A stretch of 64,000 nt of DNA from GCA-2733415 sp964276095 (GCA_964276095.1 CAXYDR010000003.1:1550001-1614000); one strand, 5' to 3'; shown: positions 1 through 9,390, numbered from the stretch's first letter. A program made the numbers and translations. The notes: generated from the sequence alone by a model not told the origin.

Positions 1-369
1 AGTGTGCAAAATATTTTCTTTTACCGTTCGAAAATCAATTGTAAAAAAAGGTAGCCAACTTAATGACGACTATTGTATGCTCTCAACTAGTTTCTTTTTT
101 AGATTAATTAGCTGCATTATTAGTTTCAAATATTTGTATTTGAATATCAATATTTTTAGTTAATGGTTTTAACTGAGTTTTAATATTTACCTACTAATTC
201 CTTGGTTAATTCTGCTCTTATTTCAAGTCTAAAGTGTATTAAAGCACTATGTTTTCTTAATTGCCTATTGAAAAAAGGTTGTTTATTCAATTGTGTAACG
301 CGCAACAATAGATAGTTTAAATTTATAAAAATTAGCTAAGAGATTAAAAGCGTTAAGTTGTCTTTCTTG
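1..369. other. Gene-free stretch at window edge
   Basis: AT-rich sequence downstream of the minus-strand HTTM gene. I see no open frame of useful length, no tRNA cloverleaf and no strong hairpin followed by a T-run. It could be the 3' spacer of the HTTM gene plus the flank of a gene lying outside the window. Confidence 0.5.
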
Positions 370-1728
370 TTAGTTGGTTCTCATGGGGATTCTTTTAGTG
401 GAAAGTGTTTTTAGCTCAGGGTTTTCATTTAAGATCCAGTCACTATGAGTGAAGGTGTTCCATTCAATTGTAGTCAAGTCTACTTCTGGGTCAATAAACG
501 GAGTGTATTTTCTACCATTTACGCTAATCTTACTATTGATAGCATAAATTTCAACAGACTTCCCCTCGGCCTTGTATTTCGCTTTTAAGTACTGAGTAAA
601 TTGCCAAATAACATCTGGCTTGGTAGCTAAAAGTCTACTTTGTTTTTGGCTAACTAAATTGTGGTGAGGCACGAAAGTAGCTTTACCGGTTGCTTTATCA
701 ATAACTTTGTAATTGATTCTTCCAGATTTTGTACGTAACATCATGCGCCAGCTTAAGCGGTGGCCTTCCTCAGTTCGTAATACGTCACCTGGAATAAACC
801 AATGGCGAATTGGTAGTGCAATTTGTATAAAAAAATAAAAAAATAATACGGGTTTTAATACTGGAGCGTATTTTGAAGTATTAATTTCTTCCTCATTATA
901 AAACGGTTTGTGCTTTAAAAATAGGTTATGTATTGTTTTTGCTTCAAAAAAGAACAGACAAAAAGCTAGTGATAGAAAAGGAAATATACCTACTTGAAAT
1001 ACGATAGCGTTAAATAAGTGGAAAAATATAGCGCATATAAAAGCGATTTTTCGTGTTGGTTTAAATAATAATAATGGAATAATTAAGCCATCAAAAGCAA
1101 TTCCTCCGTATGCTAAAATGTAATGAACCCATGTTTGTTGTAATACATCACCTACAATGTAATAATGTTCTTTTGTTGTCATTAATTGTTTTATCACTGA
1201 CGTGTTTAACCAATCAGGATATAGTTTAGCAATGGCTCCATACGTGTATACAATTGCCATTTGTGCTATGAAAACCCATTTAGACCAGTTGGGCATTTTG
1301 TAAGAAGTGATTTCTGGGTTTTGTTTTGCGTCAACCGATAAGTACTTGTTTGCAGGAACAAGGCACATAAATGAAGAAATCAAAATCAATAAATAATAAT
1401 GATTGTTATAGGACGCTTTTTGCATTAAATATGTTGCTGTCCAGAGGATGGTGAATGATATCATGCTCCATCGATATTTGTAACCAATCATTACAAAAAA
1501 ACCGAACATTCCCATAGTTAGGTAGTAGAAGTACATGCCATTTCCGGGTAAAGGTTGCAGCCATTCAAAACCAATTACAGTGAAAGTGAATTCAGGGTCA
1601 ATAAGTGTTCTTTTTATCCAGCCTGTAAAGATTGCTCCTACGGATTCCAAAAAAATTAAGAGTCCGAATATGATTCGAAAAACGATTAATGAAGAGTTGT
1701 CTATTTGCTTGAATAAAAATTTATTCAT
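370..1728 (-). CDS. HTTM domain protein, vitamin K-dependent gamma-carboxylase-like
   Basis: A 452-residue polytopic membrane protein. Roughly residues 10-285 carry several hydrophobic helices in the pattern of the HTTM domain (horizontally transferred transmembrane), found in vitamin K-dependent gamma-carboxylase and its bacterial homologues. After the last helix comes the segment IRHWFIPGDV...WRMMLRTK (about 305-335), which also recalls the carboxylase family, then a soluble tail of about 100 residues. Bacterial members have no settled substrate, so carboxylation here is only inferred. The start ATG lies 8 bases inside the 3' end of ribF, so the two genes are probably translationally coupled. 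No signal peptide is needed; the first helix acts as anchor. Confidence 0.85.
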   Translation of the reverse strand: MNKFLFKQIDNSSLIVFRIIFGLLIFLESVGAIFTGWIKRTLIDPEFTFTVIGFEWLQPLPGNGMYFYYLTMGMFGFFVMIGYKYRWSMISFTILWTATYLMQKASYNNHYYLLILISSFMCLVPANKYLSVDAKQNPEITSYKMPNWSKWVFIAQMAIVYTYGAIAKLYPDWLNTSVIKQLMTTKEHYYIVGDVLQQTWVHYILAYGGIAFDGLIIPLLLFKPTRKIAFICAIFFHLFNAIVFQVGIFPFLSLAFCLFFFEAKTIHNLFLKHKPFYNEEEINTSKYAPVLKPVLFFYFFIQIALPIRHWFIPGDVLRTEEGHRLSWRMMLRTKSGRINYKVIDKATGKATFVPHHNLVSQKQSRLLATKPDVIWQFTQYLKAKYKAEGKSVEIYAINSKISVNGRKYTPFIDPEVDLTTIEWNTFTHSDWILNENPELKTLSTKRIPMRTN

Positions 1729-2653
1729 TAGTTTCGAAATAAGTTAATGCTTCTTCTTTGTCTTTGTTTAATTGAGATTTTAAGGCTTCAACGGATTCAA
1801 ATTTCTGTTCATCTCTAATTCTTTTTTGAATAGATACAGTAATTTCTTTGTGATAAATATCCTCATTGAAGTTGAATAGATGAATTTCAATACTTCGTGT
1901 TTTACCATTAACCGTCGGGTTGTTTCCTATATTCATCATTCCGGTATAGGAGATGTTTTCTATTTCTGCTTTAGCTATATAAACCCCGTTTTTAGGAATC
2001 ATTTTATAGTCTTCCGAAATGGAGATATTAGCTGTGGGGAAATTTATTGTTTTCCCTATTCCTTTTCCTTTAGCAACAGTTCCTTTTAGTTGAAATTCAG
2101 CACCTAAATAGGAGTTTGCTGTTTGTAAATTACCATTAATTAAAGCTATCCTGATTTTTGTAGAACTAACTGAAACAGCGTCTATGTCTTGAGCAGAAAT
2201 TTCTTCCACAGTAAAATCGTAAATTTCTCCAAACTCTCTTAAACTATTAATATCTGCTGTTCTGTTGCGTCCAAACCTATGATCGTACCCTACAATAATA
2301 TGTTTTACGTTTAGTTTATTCACAAGAATATCACGAACAAATTCGGTAGCAGAAAGACGAGAAAATTCTTTTGAAAAGGGTTGTATAATCAGGTTTTTTA
2401 GACCTAAACCAGCTAAAATATTAGCACGTTCATCAATTGTGTGAATTAACTTGATATCAGCATCTTTTTGTAAAACCATTCTAGGGTGTGGAAAAAAGGT
2501 CAATACTAATGATTCTAAGCCCTGAGTTTTTGCAGTATTTATAACTCTTTCTAAAATTTTTTTATGTCCAATATGTATGCCATCAAAAGTTCCAATAGTT
2601 AAAACGGTTGGGGTTTTTGAGGTAAAAGATTCAATTGAATGAAATGTTTTCAT
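1721..2653 (-). CDS. ribF: Bifunctional riboflavin kinase / FAD synthetase
   Basis: Cytoplasmic enzyme that phosphorylates riboflavin to FMN and adenylates FMN to FAD. At 310 residues it has the usual length. The N-terminal nucleotidyltransferase domain shows TIGTFDGIHIGHKKIL (about residues 19-34), the HxGH-type nucleotide-binding motif, and later VGYDHRFGRNR. The C-terminal flavokinase domain shows GKGIGKTINFPTANI (about 195-209). It overlaps the downstream HTTM gene by 8 bases and lies about 70 bases after pth. Housekeeping gene; identification is firm. Confidence 0.97.
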   Translation of the reverse strand: MKTFHSIESFTSKTPTVLTIGTFDGIHIGHKKILERVINTAKTQGLESLVLTFFPHPRMVLQKDADIKLIHTIDERANILAGLGLKNLIIQPFSKEFSRLSATEFVRDILVNKLNVKHIIVGYDHRFGRNRTADINSLREFGEIYDFTVEEISAQDIDAVSVSSTKIRIALINGNLQTANSYLGAEFQLKGTVAKGKGIGKTINFPTANISISEDYKMIPKNGVYIAKAEIENISYTGMMNIGNNPTVNGKTRSIEIHLFNFNEDIYHKEITVSIQKRIRDEQKFESVEALKSQLNKDKEEALTYFETNE

Positions 2654-2725
2654 GTTAGAATTCTAGTGTACTTGTTGGTGCTAATAAAATGAGTGATAAA
2701 GATAAAAAATTATTAATGATTATAC

Positions 2726-3358
2726 TTACTTTCCGTTAAAGCTATTCATGGTATTATTCATCCCGCTCAGACCAAATGATTTTATAATTTCAATTGATTT
2801 GTCAAGTCGTTCAGTAAGCTTATCGTTCTCTTCAGTAGTCCAGTTTCCTAAAACATAATCTACCTGTCTACCTTTGCTAAACTCATCACTAATTCCGAAT
2901 CGGAATCTGTTGTACTTAGTGGTTTGTAATTGTAGCTGTGTATCTTTTAATCCGTTGTGTCCACCGTCACTTCCTTTTAACTTAATGCGTAATGCTCCGA
3001 AAGGAAGGTTTAGGTCATCAGTGATAACTAATAAGTTGTCTAAAGGGATATTTTCTTTGGTTAGCCAATATTTAATTGCTTTACCACTTAAATTCATGTA
3101 AGTAGAGGGCTTTAATAGTAAAAAACTTCTGCCTTTAAGCTTATAAGTTGTTATTGCTCCTAATTTTTGTGTTTCAAAAGTAAGGCCTTCTTCTTTTGCA
3201 AGATGGTCTAATACTTTAAAACCAATATTGTGGCGTGTATTTTCATACTCACTCCCAATATTCCCTAAGCCAACAATCAAGAATTTTTTCATAGTATCTG
3301 TTTCGTCTAATAAAAGTGTTTCTTTTTGTTTAAATATATTAATTAACCATTGAAACAT
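2726..3358 (-). CDS. pth: Peptidyl-tRNA hydrolase
   Basis: Releases tRNA from prematurely dropped peptidyl-tRNA. The protein of 210 residues contains the conserved core KKFLIVGLGNIG, ENTRHNIGF with the catalytic His, PSTYMNLSGK and SDGGHNGLK. I start it at the ATG at 3358 (MFQWLINIF...), which leaves a short basic/hydrophobic extension before the core that is common in flavobacterial Pth. An upstream in-frame ATG at 3472 would lie inside rplY and would require reading through the rplY terminator hairpin (3391-3414), so I reject it. A further in-frame ATG directly before KKFLIV is also possible. Confidence 0.95.
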   Translation of the reverse strand: MFQWLINIFKQKETLLLDETDTMKKFLIVGLGNIGSEYENTRHNIGFKVLDHLAKEEGLTFETQKLGAITTYKLKGRSFLLLKPSTYMNLSGKAIKYWLTKENIPLDNLLVITDDLNLPFGALRIKLKGSDGGHNGLKDTQLQLQTTKYNRFRFGISDEFSKGRQVDYVLGNWTTEENDKLTERLDKSIEIIKSFGLSGMNNTMNSFNGK

Positions 3359-3390
3359 GCTATCTATTTTAATTTGTGTAAAAATAAAAA

Positions 3391-3420
3391 AGCATTCAAC
3401 AAATGTTGAATGCTTTTTTA
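3391..3420 (-). terminator. Intrinsic terminator of rplY
   Basis: Perfect 10-bp stem (agcattcaac / gttgaatgct) with a 4-base loop. It is flanked by A-tracts and T-tracts, so on the minus strand the hairpin is followed by a U-run. It lies between the rplY stop and the pth start and separates the two transcripts. Confidence 0.85.
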
Positions 3421-3443
3421 TAAAAAATATTATAAGCTGTAAA

Positions 3444-4064
3444 TTATTCAGCAACAGCTTCAGCTGGTGCATCAGAATTTGCTTCTGCTTTAGCTTCGTC
3501 TTGAGCAGCTTTCATTGCAGCTCTAGATACTCTTACTTGAGCAACAACAGTATTTTCTCCTTGTATGAAAGAATATTTGTCGTTAGCAAAGTTAGAAATA
3601 GTTAATTTATCTCCAATATTTAATGCAGATACATCAGCTTCAATAAAATCAGGTAAGTTAGCTGGTAAAGCTTTGATTCTTAATTTACGTTGGTTACGGC
3701 TTAAAACACCACCTGCCATAACACCAGGAGCACTTCCAATAATGTTTACAGGAATGTTCATAGTAACATCTTTATCATCAAATAACTGGTAAAAATCTAT
3801 GTGTAAGATTTTGTCAGATACTGGGTGAAATTGGATGTCTTGTAAAATTGCGTTGATGCTAGTTCCGTTATCTAAAGCAATCACAACTGTGTGCGCGTTA
3901 GGAGTGTAAACTAATTTTGAGAATGCTAATTCTGCTGCTGAGAAATGCACTGCTTTGTCTCCTCCGTATACTACGCAAGGTACCATTCCAGCATTACGTA
4001 AGGCTTTAGTAGAAACTTTACCTACGCTTTCTCTTTGTGATCCGTTGATTGTAATTGATTTCAT
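3444..4064 (-). CDS. rplY: 50S ribosomal protein L25 / general stress protein Ctc
   Basis: Binds 5S rRNA in the large ribosomal subunit. At 206 residues it has the two-domain long form (TL5/Ctc). The N-terminal L25 domain begins MKSITINGSQRESVGKVSTK, and the C-terminal TL5 domain contains NIPVNIIGSAPGVMAGGVL (about residues 100-118). It ends in a low-complexity Ala/Glu tail typical of Bacteroidetes members. It follows prs, a pairing common in many bacteria, but has its own candidate promoter at 4111-4118 and a strong terminator. Confidence 0.97.
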   Translation of the reverse strand: MKSITINGSQRESVGKVSTKALRNAGMVPCVVYGGDKAVHFSAAELAFSKLVYTPNAHTVVIALDNGTSINAILQDIQFHPVSDKILHIDFYQLFDDKDVTMNIPVNIIGSAPGVMAGGVLSRNQRKLRIKALPANLPDFIEADVSALNIGDKLTISNFANDKYSFIQGENTVVAQVRVSRAAMKAAQDEAKAEANSDAPAEAVAE

Positions 4065-4110
4065 TTTGTATATTTAAATGATTATTAATATCCCTCGATT
4101 TAAGGGACGG

Positions 4111-4118
4111 CAAATGTA
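4111..4118 (-). promoter_or_regulatory. Candidate -7 promoter element for rplY
   Basis: On the minus strand it reads TACATTTG, matching the Bacteroidetes -7 consensus TAnnTTTG, with a predicted start about 40 bases before the rplY ATG. The -33 element is not obvious. Confidence 0.45.
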
Positions 4119-4174
4119 AGTTAATTATTATCTATAGCAAAATACTTGAATAGTAAATTGTTACTCAATAGTGC

Positions 4175-5116
4175 TTACATTATAAATTTTTCACTAATTG
4201 ATTTATTTTGATGTACACTTTTCATAACATCAGCGAATAATTTTGCAGAACTGACTACTTTAATTTTATCGCTTTTGCGTTCATGTGGAATAGAATCTGT
4301 AACGATTAATTCTTCTAATTTAGAATTTTCAATACGTTCAAATGCATTACCAGATAAAATAGCATGAGTACAAATTGCTCTAACACTAATAGCACCTCTT
4401 TCTATCATCATATCCGCAGCTTTAGTTAATGTTCCGGCAGTATCTACCATATCATCTACCAAAATTACATTCTGTCCTTTTACATCACCAATCAATTCCA
4501 TGTGTGAAATAACATTGGCTTTTTCTCGTTGTTTATAGCAAATAACAACATTACTCTCCAATGCTTTTGCATAGGCGTAAGCACGTTTTGATCCACCCAT
4601 ATCAGGTGAAGCAATAGTTAAGTTGTTAAGTTTTAATGCTTTTACATGTGGTAAAAAGATAGTAGAAGCAAATAAGTGATCTACTGGTTTTTCAAAAAAT
4701 GCTTGAATTTGATCAGCATGTAAATCCATTGTTATAATACGAGTAGCTCCAGCAGTTTCAAGTAAACTTGCTACTAATTTCGCAGTAATAGGAACTCTTG
4801 GTTTGTCTTTACGATCTTGTCTTGCCCAACCATAATAAGGTAAAACGGCAGTAATATGTCTTGCAGAAGCTCTTTTGGCCGCATCAAGCATCATTAACAA
4901 TTCCATTAGATTGTCAGAAGATGGGTGAGTAGATCCTATTAAGAATACTCTTCTTCCTCTTACTGATTCTTCAAAAGAAGGTTGAAATTCACCATCACTA
5001 TATGTTGATCTGATGACGTTTCCTAACTTTGTTCCGAATGATTCCGCTATTCTTTCAGCAAGATCTTTACTTTGTGAACAAGCAAATATTTTTGGTTCTA
5101 ATGTTGATTCAGACAT
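4175..5116 (-). CDS. prs: Ribose-phosphate pyrophosphokinase
   Basis: Makes PRPP from ribose 5-phosphate and ATP for nucleotide, histidine and NAD synthesis. The 313-residue protein is class I by length. Visible features are the N-terminal IFACSQSKDLAERIA, the catalytic flexible-loop segment YGWARQDRKDKPR (about residues 98-110) and the PRPP-binding loop VDDMVDTAGTL (about 220-230). It is transcribed toward rplY from a candidate promoter at 5147-5154. Confidence 0.97.
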   Translation of the reverse strand: MSESTLEPKIFACSQSKDLAERIAESFGTKLGNVIRSTYSDGEFQPSFEESVRGRRVFLIGSTHPSSDNLMELLMMLDAAKRASARHITAVLPYYGWARQDRKDKPRVPITAKLVASLLETAGATRIITMDLHADQIQAFFEKPVDHLFASTIFLPHVKALKLNNLTIASPDMGGSKRAYAYAKALESNVVICYKQREKANVISHMELIGDVKGQNVILVDDMVDTAGTLTKAADMMIERGAISVRAICTHAILSGNAFERIENSKLEELIVTDSIPHERKSDKIKVVSSAKLFADVMKSVHQNKSISEKFIM

Positions 5117-5146
5117 TGTGTTTTATTTAGTTGAGTTGTTGTGGTG

Positions 5147-5154
5147 CAAAAATA
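5147..5154 (-). promoter_or_regulatory. Candidate -7 promoter element for prs
   Basis: Reads TATTTTTG on the minus strand, matching TAnnTTTG, with the expected transcript start about 25 bases before the prs ATG. Confidence 0.45.
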
Positions 5155-5246
5155 TGAATTTATAGCTAAACATAAAGCTATAAAATTTAGAGAATTTTTT
5201 ATTAATAACTTTTATAAATTAAATAGTGTGGGATTAATTATTTTTA

Positions 5247-5254
5247 TATTTTTG
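5247..5254 (+). promoter_or_regulatory. Candidate -7 promoter element for tRNA-Leu
   Basis: TATTTTTG matches TAnnTTTG and sits 16 bases before the mature tRNA 5' end, so transcription would start just upstream of the tRNA. Confidence 0.5.
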
Positions 5255-5270
5255 CAGTCTGCAAATTAAT

Positions 5271-5352
5271 GCTCGAGTGGCGGAATTGGTAGACGCGCTG
5301 GATTCAAAATCCAGTGACTTCGGTCGTGTGGGTTCGATTCCCACCTCGAGTA
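5271..5352 (+). tRNA. tRNA-Leu (anticodon CAA)
   Basis: Complete cloverleaf. The acceptor stem GCTCGAG pairs with CTCGAGT (the first pair is G-U). The anticodon stem CTGGA/TCCAG encloses the loop TTCAAAA with anticodon CAA, reading UUG. There is a class II variable arm (TGACTTCGGTCG), and the T-arm GTGGGTTCGATTCCCAC has the TTCGA loop. The discriminator is A at 5352. CCA is not encoded, so it must be added after transcription. Confidence 0.97.
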
Positions 5353-5357
5353 CTTTT

Positions 5358-5404
5358 AAAAACCTTTAACAAGTTGCTAGTCAATAAGTTGAAGGTTTTT
5401 TTTT
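5358..5404 (+). terminator. Intrinsic terminator after tRNA-Leu
   Basis: 13-bp stem aaaaacctttaac / gttgaaggttttt (one G-U pair), a 17-base loop and a run of nine T. It begins six bases after the tRNA, so the tRNA is probably a single-gene transcript. Confidence 0.8.
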
Positions 5405-5595
5405 GTGCTTCTTAGTAATCATTTAGTCAGTATGTTTTAAATAAGTCAAGAATTAAATTACTATTTCGCGTTTCAATAAAATCAACTTGTGATAGGTCTA
5501 GTTTCATTCAGGAAGTGCAATGTTTCGCTATGAATAGTGTGGGGAAGAAAATTTGCTAATTTTCGTGTAGACACAAGACAGAGTGTTTGTCGTTT

Positions 5596-5620
5596 TAAAA
5601 ATCCAAATTAAAATATTTGG
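5596..5620 (-). terminator. Weak candidate terminator of the symporter gene
   Basis: On the minus strand, CCAAAT-6 nt-ATTTGG is followed by a short U-run, 24 bases after the symporter stop codon. The stem is short and AT-rich, so this is tentative. Confidence 0.35.
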
Positions 5621-5643
5621 CGAAAGATTAAATATCACAAAGC

Positions 5644-7011
5644 TTAGGGTTGCTTGCCAAAATTCGTATTGTTTATAGGTGTTTTGTTATTCAATTTAGC
5701 TCCATAAAACTTATTAAATATTAAGCAAGCAGTAAGGTCTCCAGTAATATTAACCGAGGTTCTAAACATTCCTAATATACGGTCTATACCAATAATAACG
5801 ATAAGGCCATCAATTGGAATTCCTGCGCTTTGTAATACCGATGCAAGAATAATAACCCCACCTCCAGGAATAGCGGGTGTTCCTATGGAAGCAGCCACAA
5901 CTGTGAAGGTGATTAATAATAGGTTCATTACGGATAATTCAATTCCATAAGCTTGTGCCATAAATAAAGTAGTCACACATTGAAATAATGCTGTTCCGTC
6001 CATATTAATTGTGGCTCCAATCGGGATAACAAAATCGCTTATATTTGAAGATATCCCTAATTTTTCATCTGCTGTTTTCATGGATAGTGGCATAACAGCT
6101 GCAGAACTAGCGGTAGAAAACGCCAATAGTTGTGGTTCTCTGATTGCTCGTAAGAATTTAAAAGGATTTTTTTTGGTGACTACTAATACAAGTATTAAAT
6201 AGAATGTCATTAATATGGTTAGCCCCAGTATTACTACCATCATATAGTAACCCAAGCCTAGGAATATTTCAATACCTGTTCGGGATAACAAAGCCGCTAT
6301 TAAACCAAAGACTGCATAGGGCACCAACATCATAGCCCATGATACTACAATCATGCAAATTTTCTGAATGGCTTCTGAAAAACGAATAATAGGTCTTGCT
6401 GTTCCTTCATTGAGTTGGGTAATTGCTACACCAATTATGATTGTAAAAATTACAACGCCCAACATTTCTCCCGTTAAGATTGACTCCAATGGATTATTGG
6501 GGATAAGGTTTGATATAGCATTTGGAATGTTCTCAATAAGGTTAGTTTGTTCAGTAGGTGCTATTTTGCTTTCACCACTATTTGGAAATCCACCAAGCGC
6601 AAAAATATATTGACCAGGTTTTAAAATAAGTGTTACAAACAAACCTATCATGATAGCAACGGCTGTTGTAAAAACGAAATAAAGCAATAGCCGAAGACCA
6701 AAGGTTTTAAGGTTCTCCGATGTGTTACTCACAATTCCTGTAATGATTGATGTAAATATCAATGGGATCATGATCATTTGAACTAATCTCATAAATATTT
6801 GACCTGGGAGGTCAAGCCAATCAGCTAGTCGCAAACTAATGTTCTCTGAAATTAACCCAGTAGACGGATTAAGTAGAATTCCCACTCCTGCCCCTAAAAT
6901 GAGCCCAATAATCACCTTGATCCATAATCTAGATTTAATAAGATGATCCAAATGAACTGATAAATTATTAAGAGGTCTGAATTTTATCATAGTGTTCTTA
7001 ATGTTTGGCAA
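5644..7011 (-). CDS. Dicarboxylate/amino acid:cation symporter (DAACS family)
   Basis: Inner-membrane secondary transporter of the glutamate/aspartate/C4-dicarboxylate family (SDF, GltP/DctA type). The 455-residue length and about eight hydrophobic segments plus two re-entrant loops fit the family. Signatures seen are the serine-rich hairpin FSTASSAAVMPLSMK (about residues 298-312), INMDGTALFQ (the NMDGT motif, about 335-344) and SIGTPAIPGGG. The substrate cannot be decided from sequence. The start used is MPNIKN; an internal Met seven residues later (MIKFRPL) is an alternative. It is divergent from the methyltransferase gene across a 263-base spacer. Confidence 0.93.
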   Translation of the reverse strand: MPNIKNTMIKFRPLNNLSVHLDHLIKSRLWIKVIIGLILGAGVGILLNPSTGLISENISLRLADWLDLPGQIFMRLVQMIMIPLIFTSIITGIVSNTSENLKTFGLRLLLYFVFTTAVAIMIGLFVTLILKPGQYIFALGGFPNSGESKIAPTEQTNLIENIPNAISNLIPNNPLESILTGEMLGVVIFTIIIGVAITQLNEGTARPIIRFSEAIQKICMIVVSWAMMLVPYAVFGLIAALLSRTGIEIFLGLGYYMMVVILGLTILMTFYLILVLVVTKKNPFKFLRAIREPQLLAFSTASSAAVMPLSMKTADEKLGISSNISDFVIPIGATINMDGTALFQCVTTLFMAQAYGIELSVMNLLLITFTVVAASIGTPAIPGGGVIILASVLQSAGIPIDGLIVIIGIDRILGMFRTSVNITGDLTACLIFNKFYGAKLNNKTPINNTNFGKQP

Positions 7012-7247
7012 TAATTGAGTATGTTGTGCTAATGCAACATAAATGTTATTTGCTTAGTTGTAAATATATAATAAAGCTATGTTTTTTCTATTAAGATTAT
7101 TACAATACAACTATTATGGTATTCAAAAGATAAGTTTTTCGTGCATACGTGTTGCTACTTCAAAACAGTGAACAAGATTTTCTTTATAAAATAAAAATAC
7201 ATACCTATTAATTACATAAATACTAACAACCAGTGGACGCAATACCT

Positions 7248-7255
7248 TACTTTTG
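7248..7255 (+). promoter_or_regulatory. Candidate -7 promoter element for the methyltransferase gene
   Basis: TACTTTTG matches TAnnTTTG, and the expected transcript start is about 14 bases before the ATG at 7275, giving a very short leader. Confidence 0.5.
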
Positions 7256-7274
7256 CGTAAAAGTATATTAAACT

Positions 7275-8342
7275 ATGACTTCAGATATAAATGTTAATAA
7301 ACCTGAGCCTGTAATTCTAGGGAACCAATTAGAAGTATTTGATGGTACTACAGATATTAAGAAAGCTGTTAAAGCATTGGAATATGGTAAACAGGTGCTA
7401 ATTACGGAGTTGTATAGTAACGGATTGCTATTGCTTAATGGTATTAAGGACCGTCTTAAAAGAAAGATGGCTAATAAAACTTTTAAGGAGCAACGTGCCT
7501 ACCGAGAGGAATATCACAAACTGTCTAATCTTATTATAGTAGAAATTACAAATCATAAACTAAAGGTGAGAAAATCACCATCTATTGGTTGGTTAGAAAA
7601 ACTGTACCCAGAAGAAAGTGATTTTATGTTGTCTTTTCCTCAAGTACAAGGATTAAATAGTGCTTGGCAATGGTATGAGAATGGCGTAAATATACCTGTA
7701 TTACGTAATAAAATGAAACCTTTTTATGGGGTATATTTTCCAACACGTTTTGATCATTTAATACTTTTTGACCAATGGCTAAAGCGCTATGAGGGATCTA
7801 AGAAATCGGCAATTGATGTTGGTTTTGGTAGTGGTGTATTGTCGTTACAAATGGTACAACACGGTTTTCAGAAAGTTTTTGGAACAGATACTAATCCTAA
7901 TGCTGTAGTTGGATTAACTGAATTTATGGGAGATACCAAACTGTCTAGAAAGATAGAGTTGGATCATGGTAACCTTTTTGGGAAGTTTGATAAACAGACA
8001 GAACTAATTGTCTTTAATCCACCATGGTTGCCTAAAGCGCATAGTTTAGATAGTATTGACGAGGCTATATATTATAATGAAACATTATTCCCAGACTTTT
8101 TTGAAGAAGCAAAAAAACGTCTTTTACCAGATGGAAAGGTGGTGCTTTTATTTTCTAATCTAGCGCAAATAACAAACGCAACAGAGGATCATCCAATAGA
8201 AAAGGAATTATCAGAAGGGCGAGGATTTCAATTAGAAAACTGTTTTAAAAAGAAAGTGAAATTATCGTCTAAAAAAACCAATCGTGATCAACATTGGCGT
8301 TCTTCTGAAGAAGTTGAACTTTGGGTGCTAACTAGTAAGTAA
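7275..8342 (+). CDS. Class I SAM-dependent methyltransferase (PrmC/RlmG-like NPPW type)
   Basis: A 355-residue protein. The C-terminal half is a Rossmann methyltransferase: motif I AIDVGFGSGVLSL (about residues 178-190), an acidic motif II FGTDTNPNAV, and IVFNPPWLP (about 240-248). The last is the NPPY/W signature of enzymes that methylate planar nitrogens of nucleic-acid bases or glutamine side chains. The N-terminal 170 residues hold no domain I recognise but could be the substrate-recognition part, as in RlmG or PrmC. The target is unknown. Monocistronic by context. Confidence 0.85.
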   Translation: MTSDINVNKPEPVILGNQLEVFDGTTDIKKAVKALEYGKQVLITELYSNGLLLLNGIKDRLKRKMANKTFKEQRAYREEYHKLSNLIIVEITNHKLKVRKSPSIGWLEKLYPEESDFMLSFPQVQGLNSAWQWYENGVNIPVLRNKMKPFYGVYFPTRFDHLILFDQWLKRYEGSKKSAIDVGFGSGVLSLQMVQHGFQKVFGTDTNPNAVVGLTEFMGDTKLSRKIELDHGNLFGKFDKQTELIVFNPPWLPKAHSLDSIDEAIYYNETLFPDFFEEAKKRLLPDGKVVLLFSNLAQITNATEDHPIEKELSEGRGFQLENCFKKKVKLSSKKTNRDQHWRSSEEVELWVLTSK

Positions 8343-8586
8343 TCCATAAATAGACAATTCTTTTATAGATAAAATGTGGTAACTATTATTATACGCTTAC
8401 AAACGTGAAGTAGTTAGTTGCTGTTTTGAAGCTAAACGAAGTAGTAAAACTCTTTTAGTTATAAGGCTTTCTTTTTGGCATAGTACTTGTCTTAAGGTAA
8501 TTGTTCGCACACTATTGTTCATATAACTATCTTTTTTATATATTAGCGGACATTATATAGAAATCCATTTTTTAAATATTATACAC

Positions 8587-9369
8587 ATGAAAAAACTTAC
8601 AACTTTAAAATTAATGATGGCAGTAGCAATGTTGTCATTCCTTACAGGATTCTCACAAGAAAAACCAGTAACGAAATTACTGAAATCATATATCGCAAAT
8701 TCAAATGAACTTTGTGAAACAAAACAAGTAAACAATGTATTATCATTATTTGATGATAGATATAAAAATAACGTTGCTTATGTTGGACTTTCTGGTATAG
8801 TAAAAAGAAGTACAATTGGTTTTGAACAATTTTCTGAGCAGTTAGCAGAAAATGTTAAAAACAAAAACTATAACTTCCATATGACTATTGGAGAAATAGT
8901 TCATGAATCTCAAAAAGAGAGAGCAGGAACAGTATCTGCATTAGTAAATTTTGAATCAAAAATTGATGGAAAAGTTGCTGAAAAAGGAACTATTTTAATG
9001 AATATTGTTGCTTCTTTAGTTAGAGGTGAGTGGAAAATTATTCATAACAATACAGTAAGAGTTTCTGAAGGAAGTGATATTGGTAGTTGTGTATGTTATT
9101 TATATGCTAAAGGATCTACAATGTTTAATGCAGAAACATATTACCCTGCTGGAGTTGAGTATGATAGAGAATACCAATCATTCAGAGTTAGTACTAGAGA
9201 TGGTAAACGTATCATTAAAGGAAATGATGTTACATATACATGGGCTGAAAACGGTGATGTATTAGATGGAGCTAGAAAAATTGGAAATGCAAAATCTTCT
9301 GATGAAGCAGTTAAAGCTGTGTTAGTACATGTTTATGCTGAAACTTGTACAAAAATGGATTTTAACTAA
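8587..9369 (+). CDS. Secreted NTF2-like (SnoaL/DUF4440-type) protein of unknown function
   Basis: A 260-residue protein with a clear signal peptide (MKKLTTLKLMMAVAML... ending FSQ, cleavage near residue 24), so it is exported. Residues about 30-155 resemble an NTF2/SnoaL-like fold: an N-terminal helix region, then alternating strands ending GEWKIIHNNTVRV, the usual closing strand of DUF4440-like domains. The C-terminal 100 residues contain a Cys pair (SCVC) and one further Cys near the end. I do not recognise a specific family. It has its own terminator and no obvious partner gene. Confidence 0.7.
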   Translation: MKKLTTLKLMMAVAMLSFLTGFSQEKPVTKLLKSYIANSNELCETKQVNNVLSLFDDRYKNNVAYVGLSGIVKRSTIGFEQFSEQLAENVKNKNYNFHMTIGEIVHESQKERAGTVSALVNFESKIDGKVAEKGTILMNIVASLVRGEWKIIHNNTVRVSEGSDIGSCVCYLYAKGSTMFNAETYYPAGVEYDREYQSFRVSTRDGKRIIKGNDVTYTWAENGDVLDGARKIGNAKSSDEAVKAVLVHVYAETCTKMDFN

Positions 9370-9390
9370 TCAGAACTAATTTATATCAAA

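Noticed and set aside
3359..3472. Longer N terminus for pth from the ATG at 3472
   Set aside because: It would overlap rplY coding sequence and cross the rplY terminator hairpin; the added residues are translated terminator and do not resemble Pth.
7021..7040. Inverted repeat atgttg-8 nt-caacat upstream of the symporter gene, possible operator
   Set aside because: Short, single copy, and expected by chance in AT-rich DNA; no regulator gene is adjacent.
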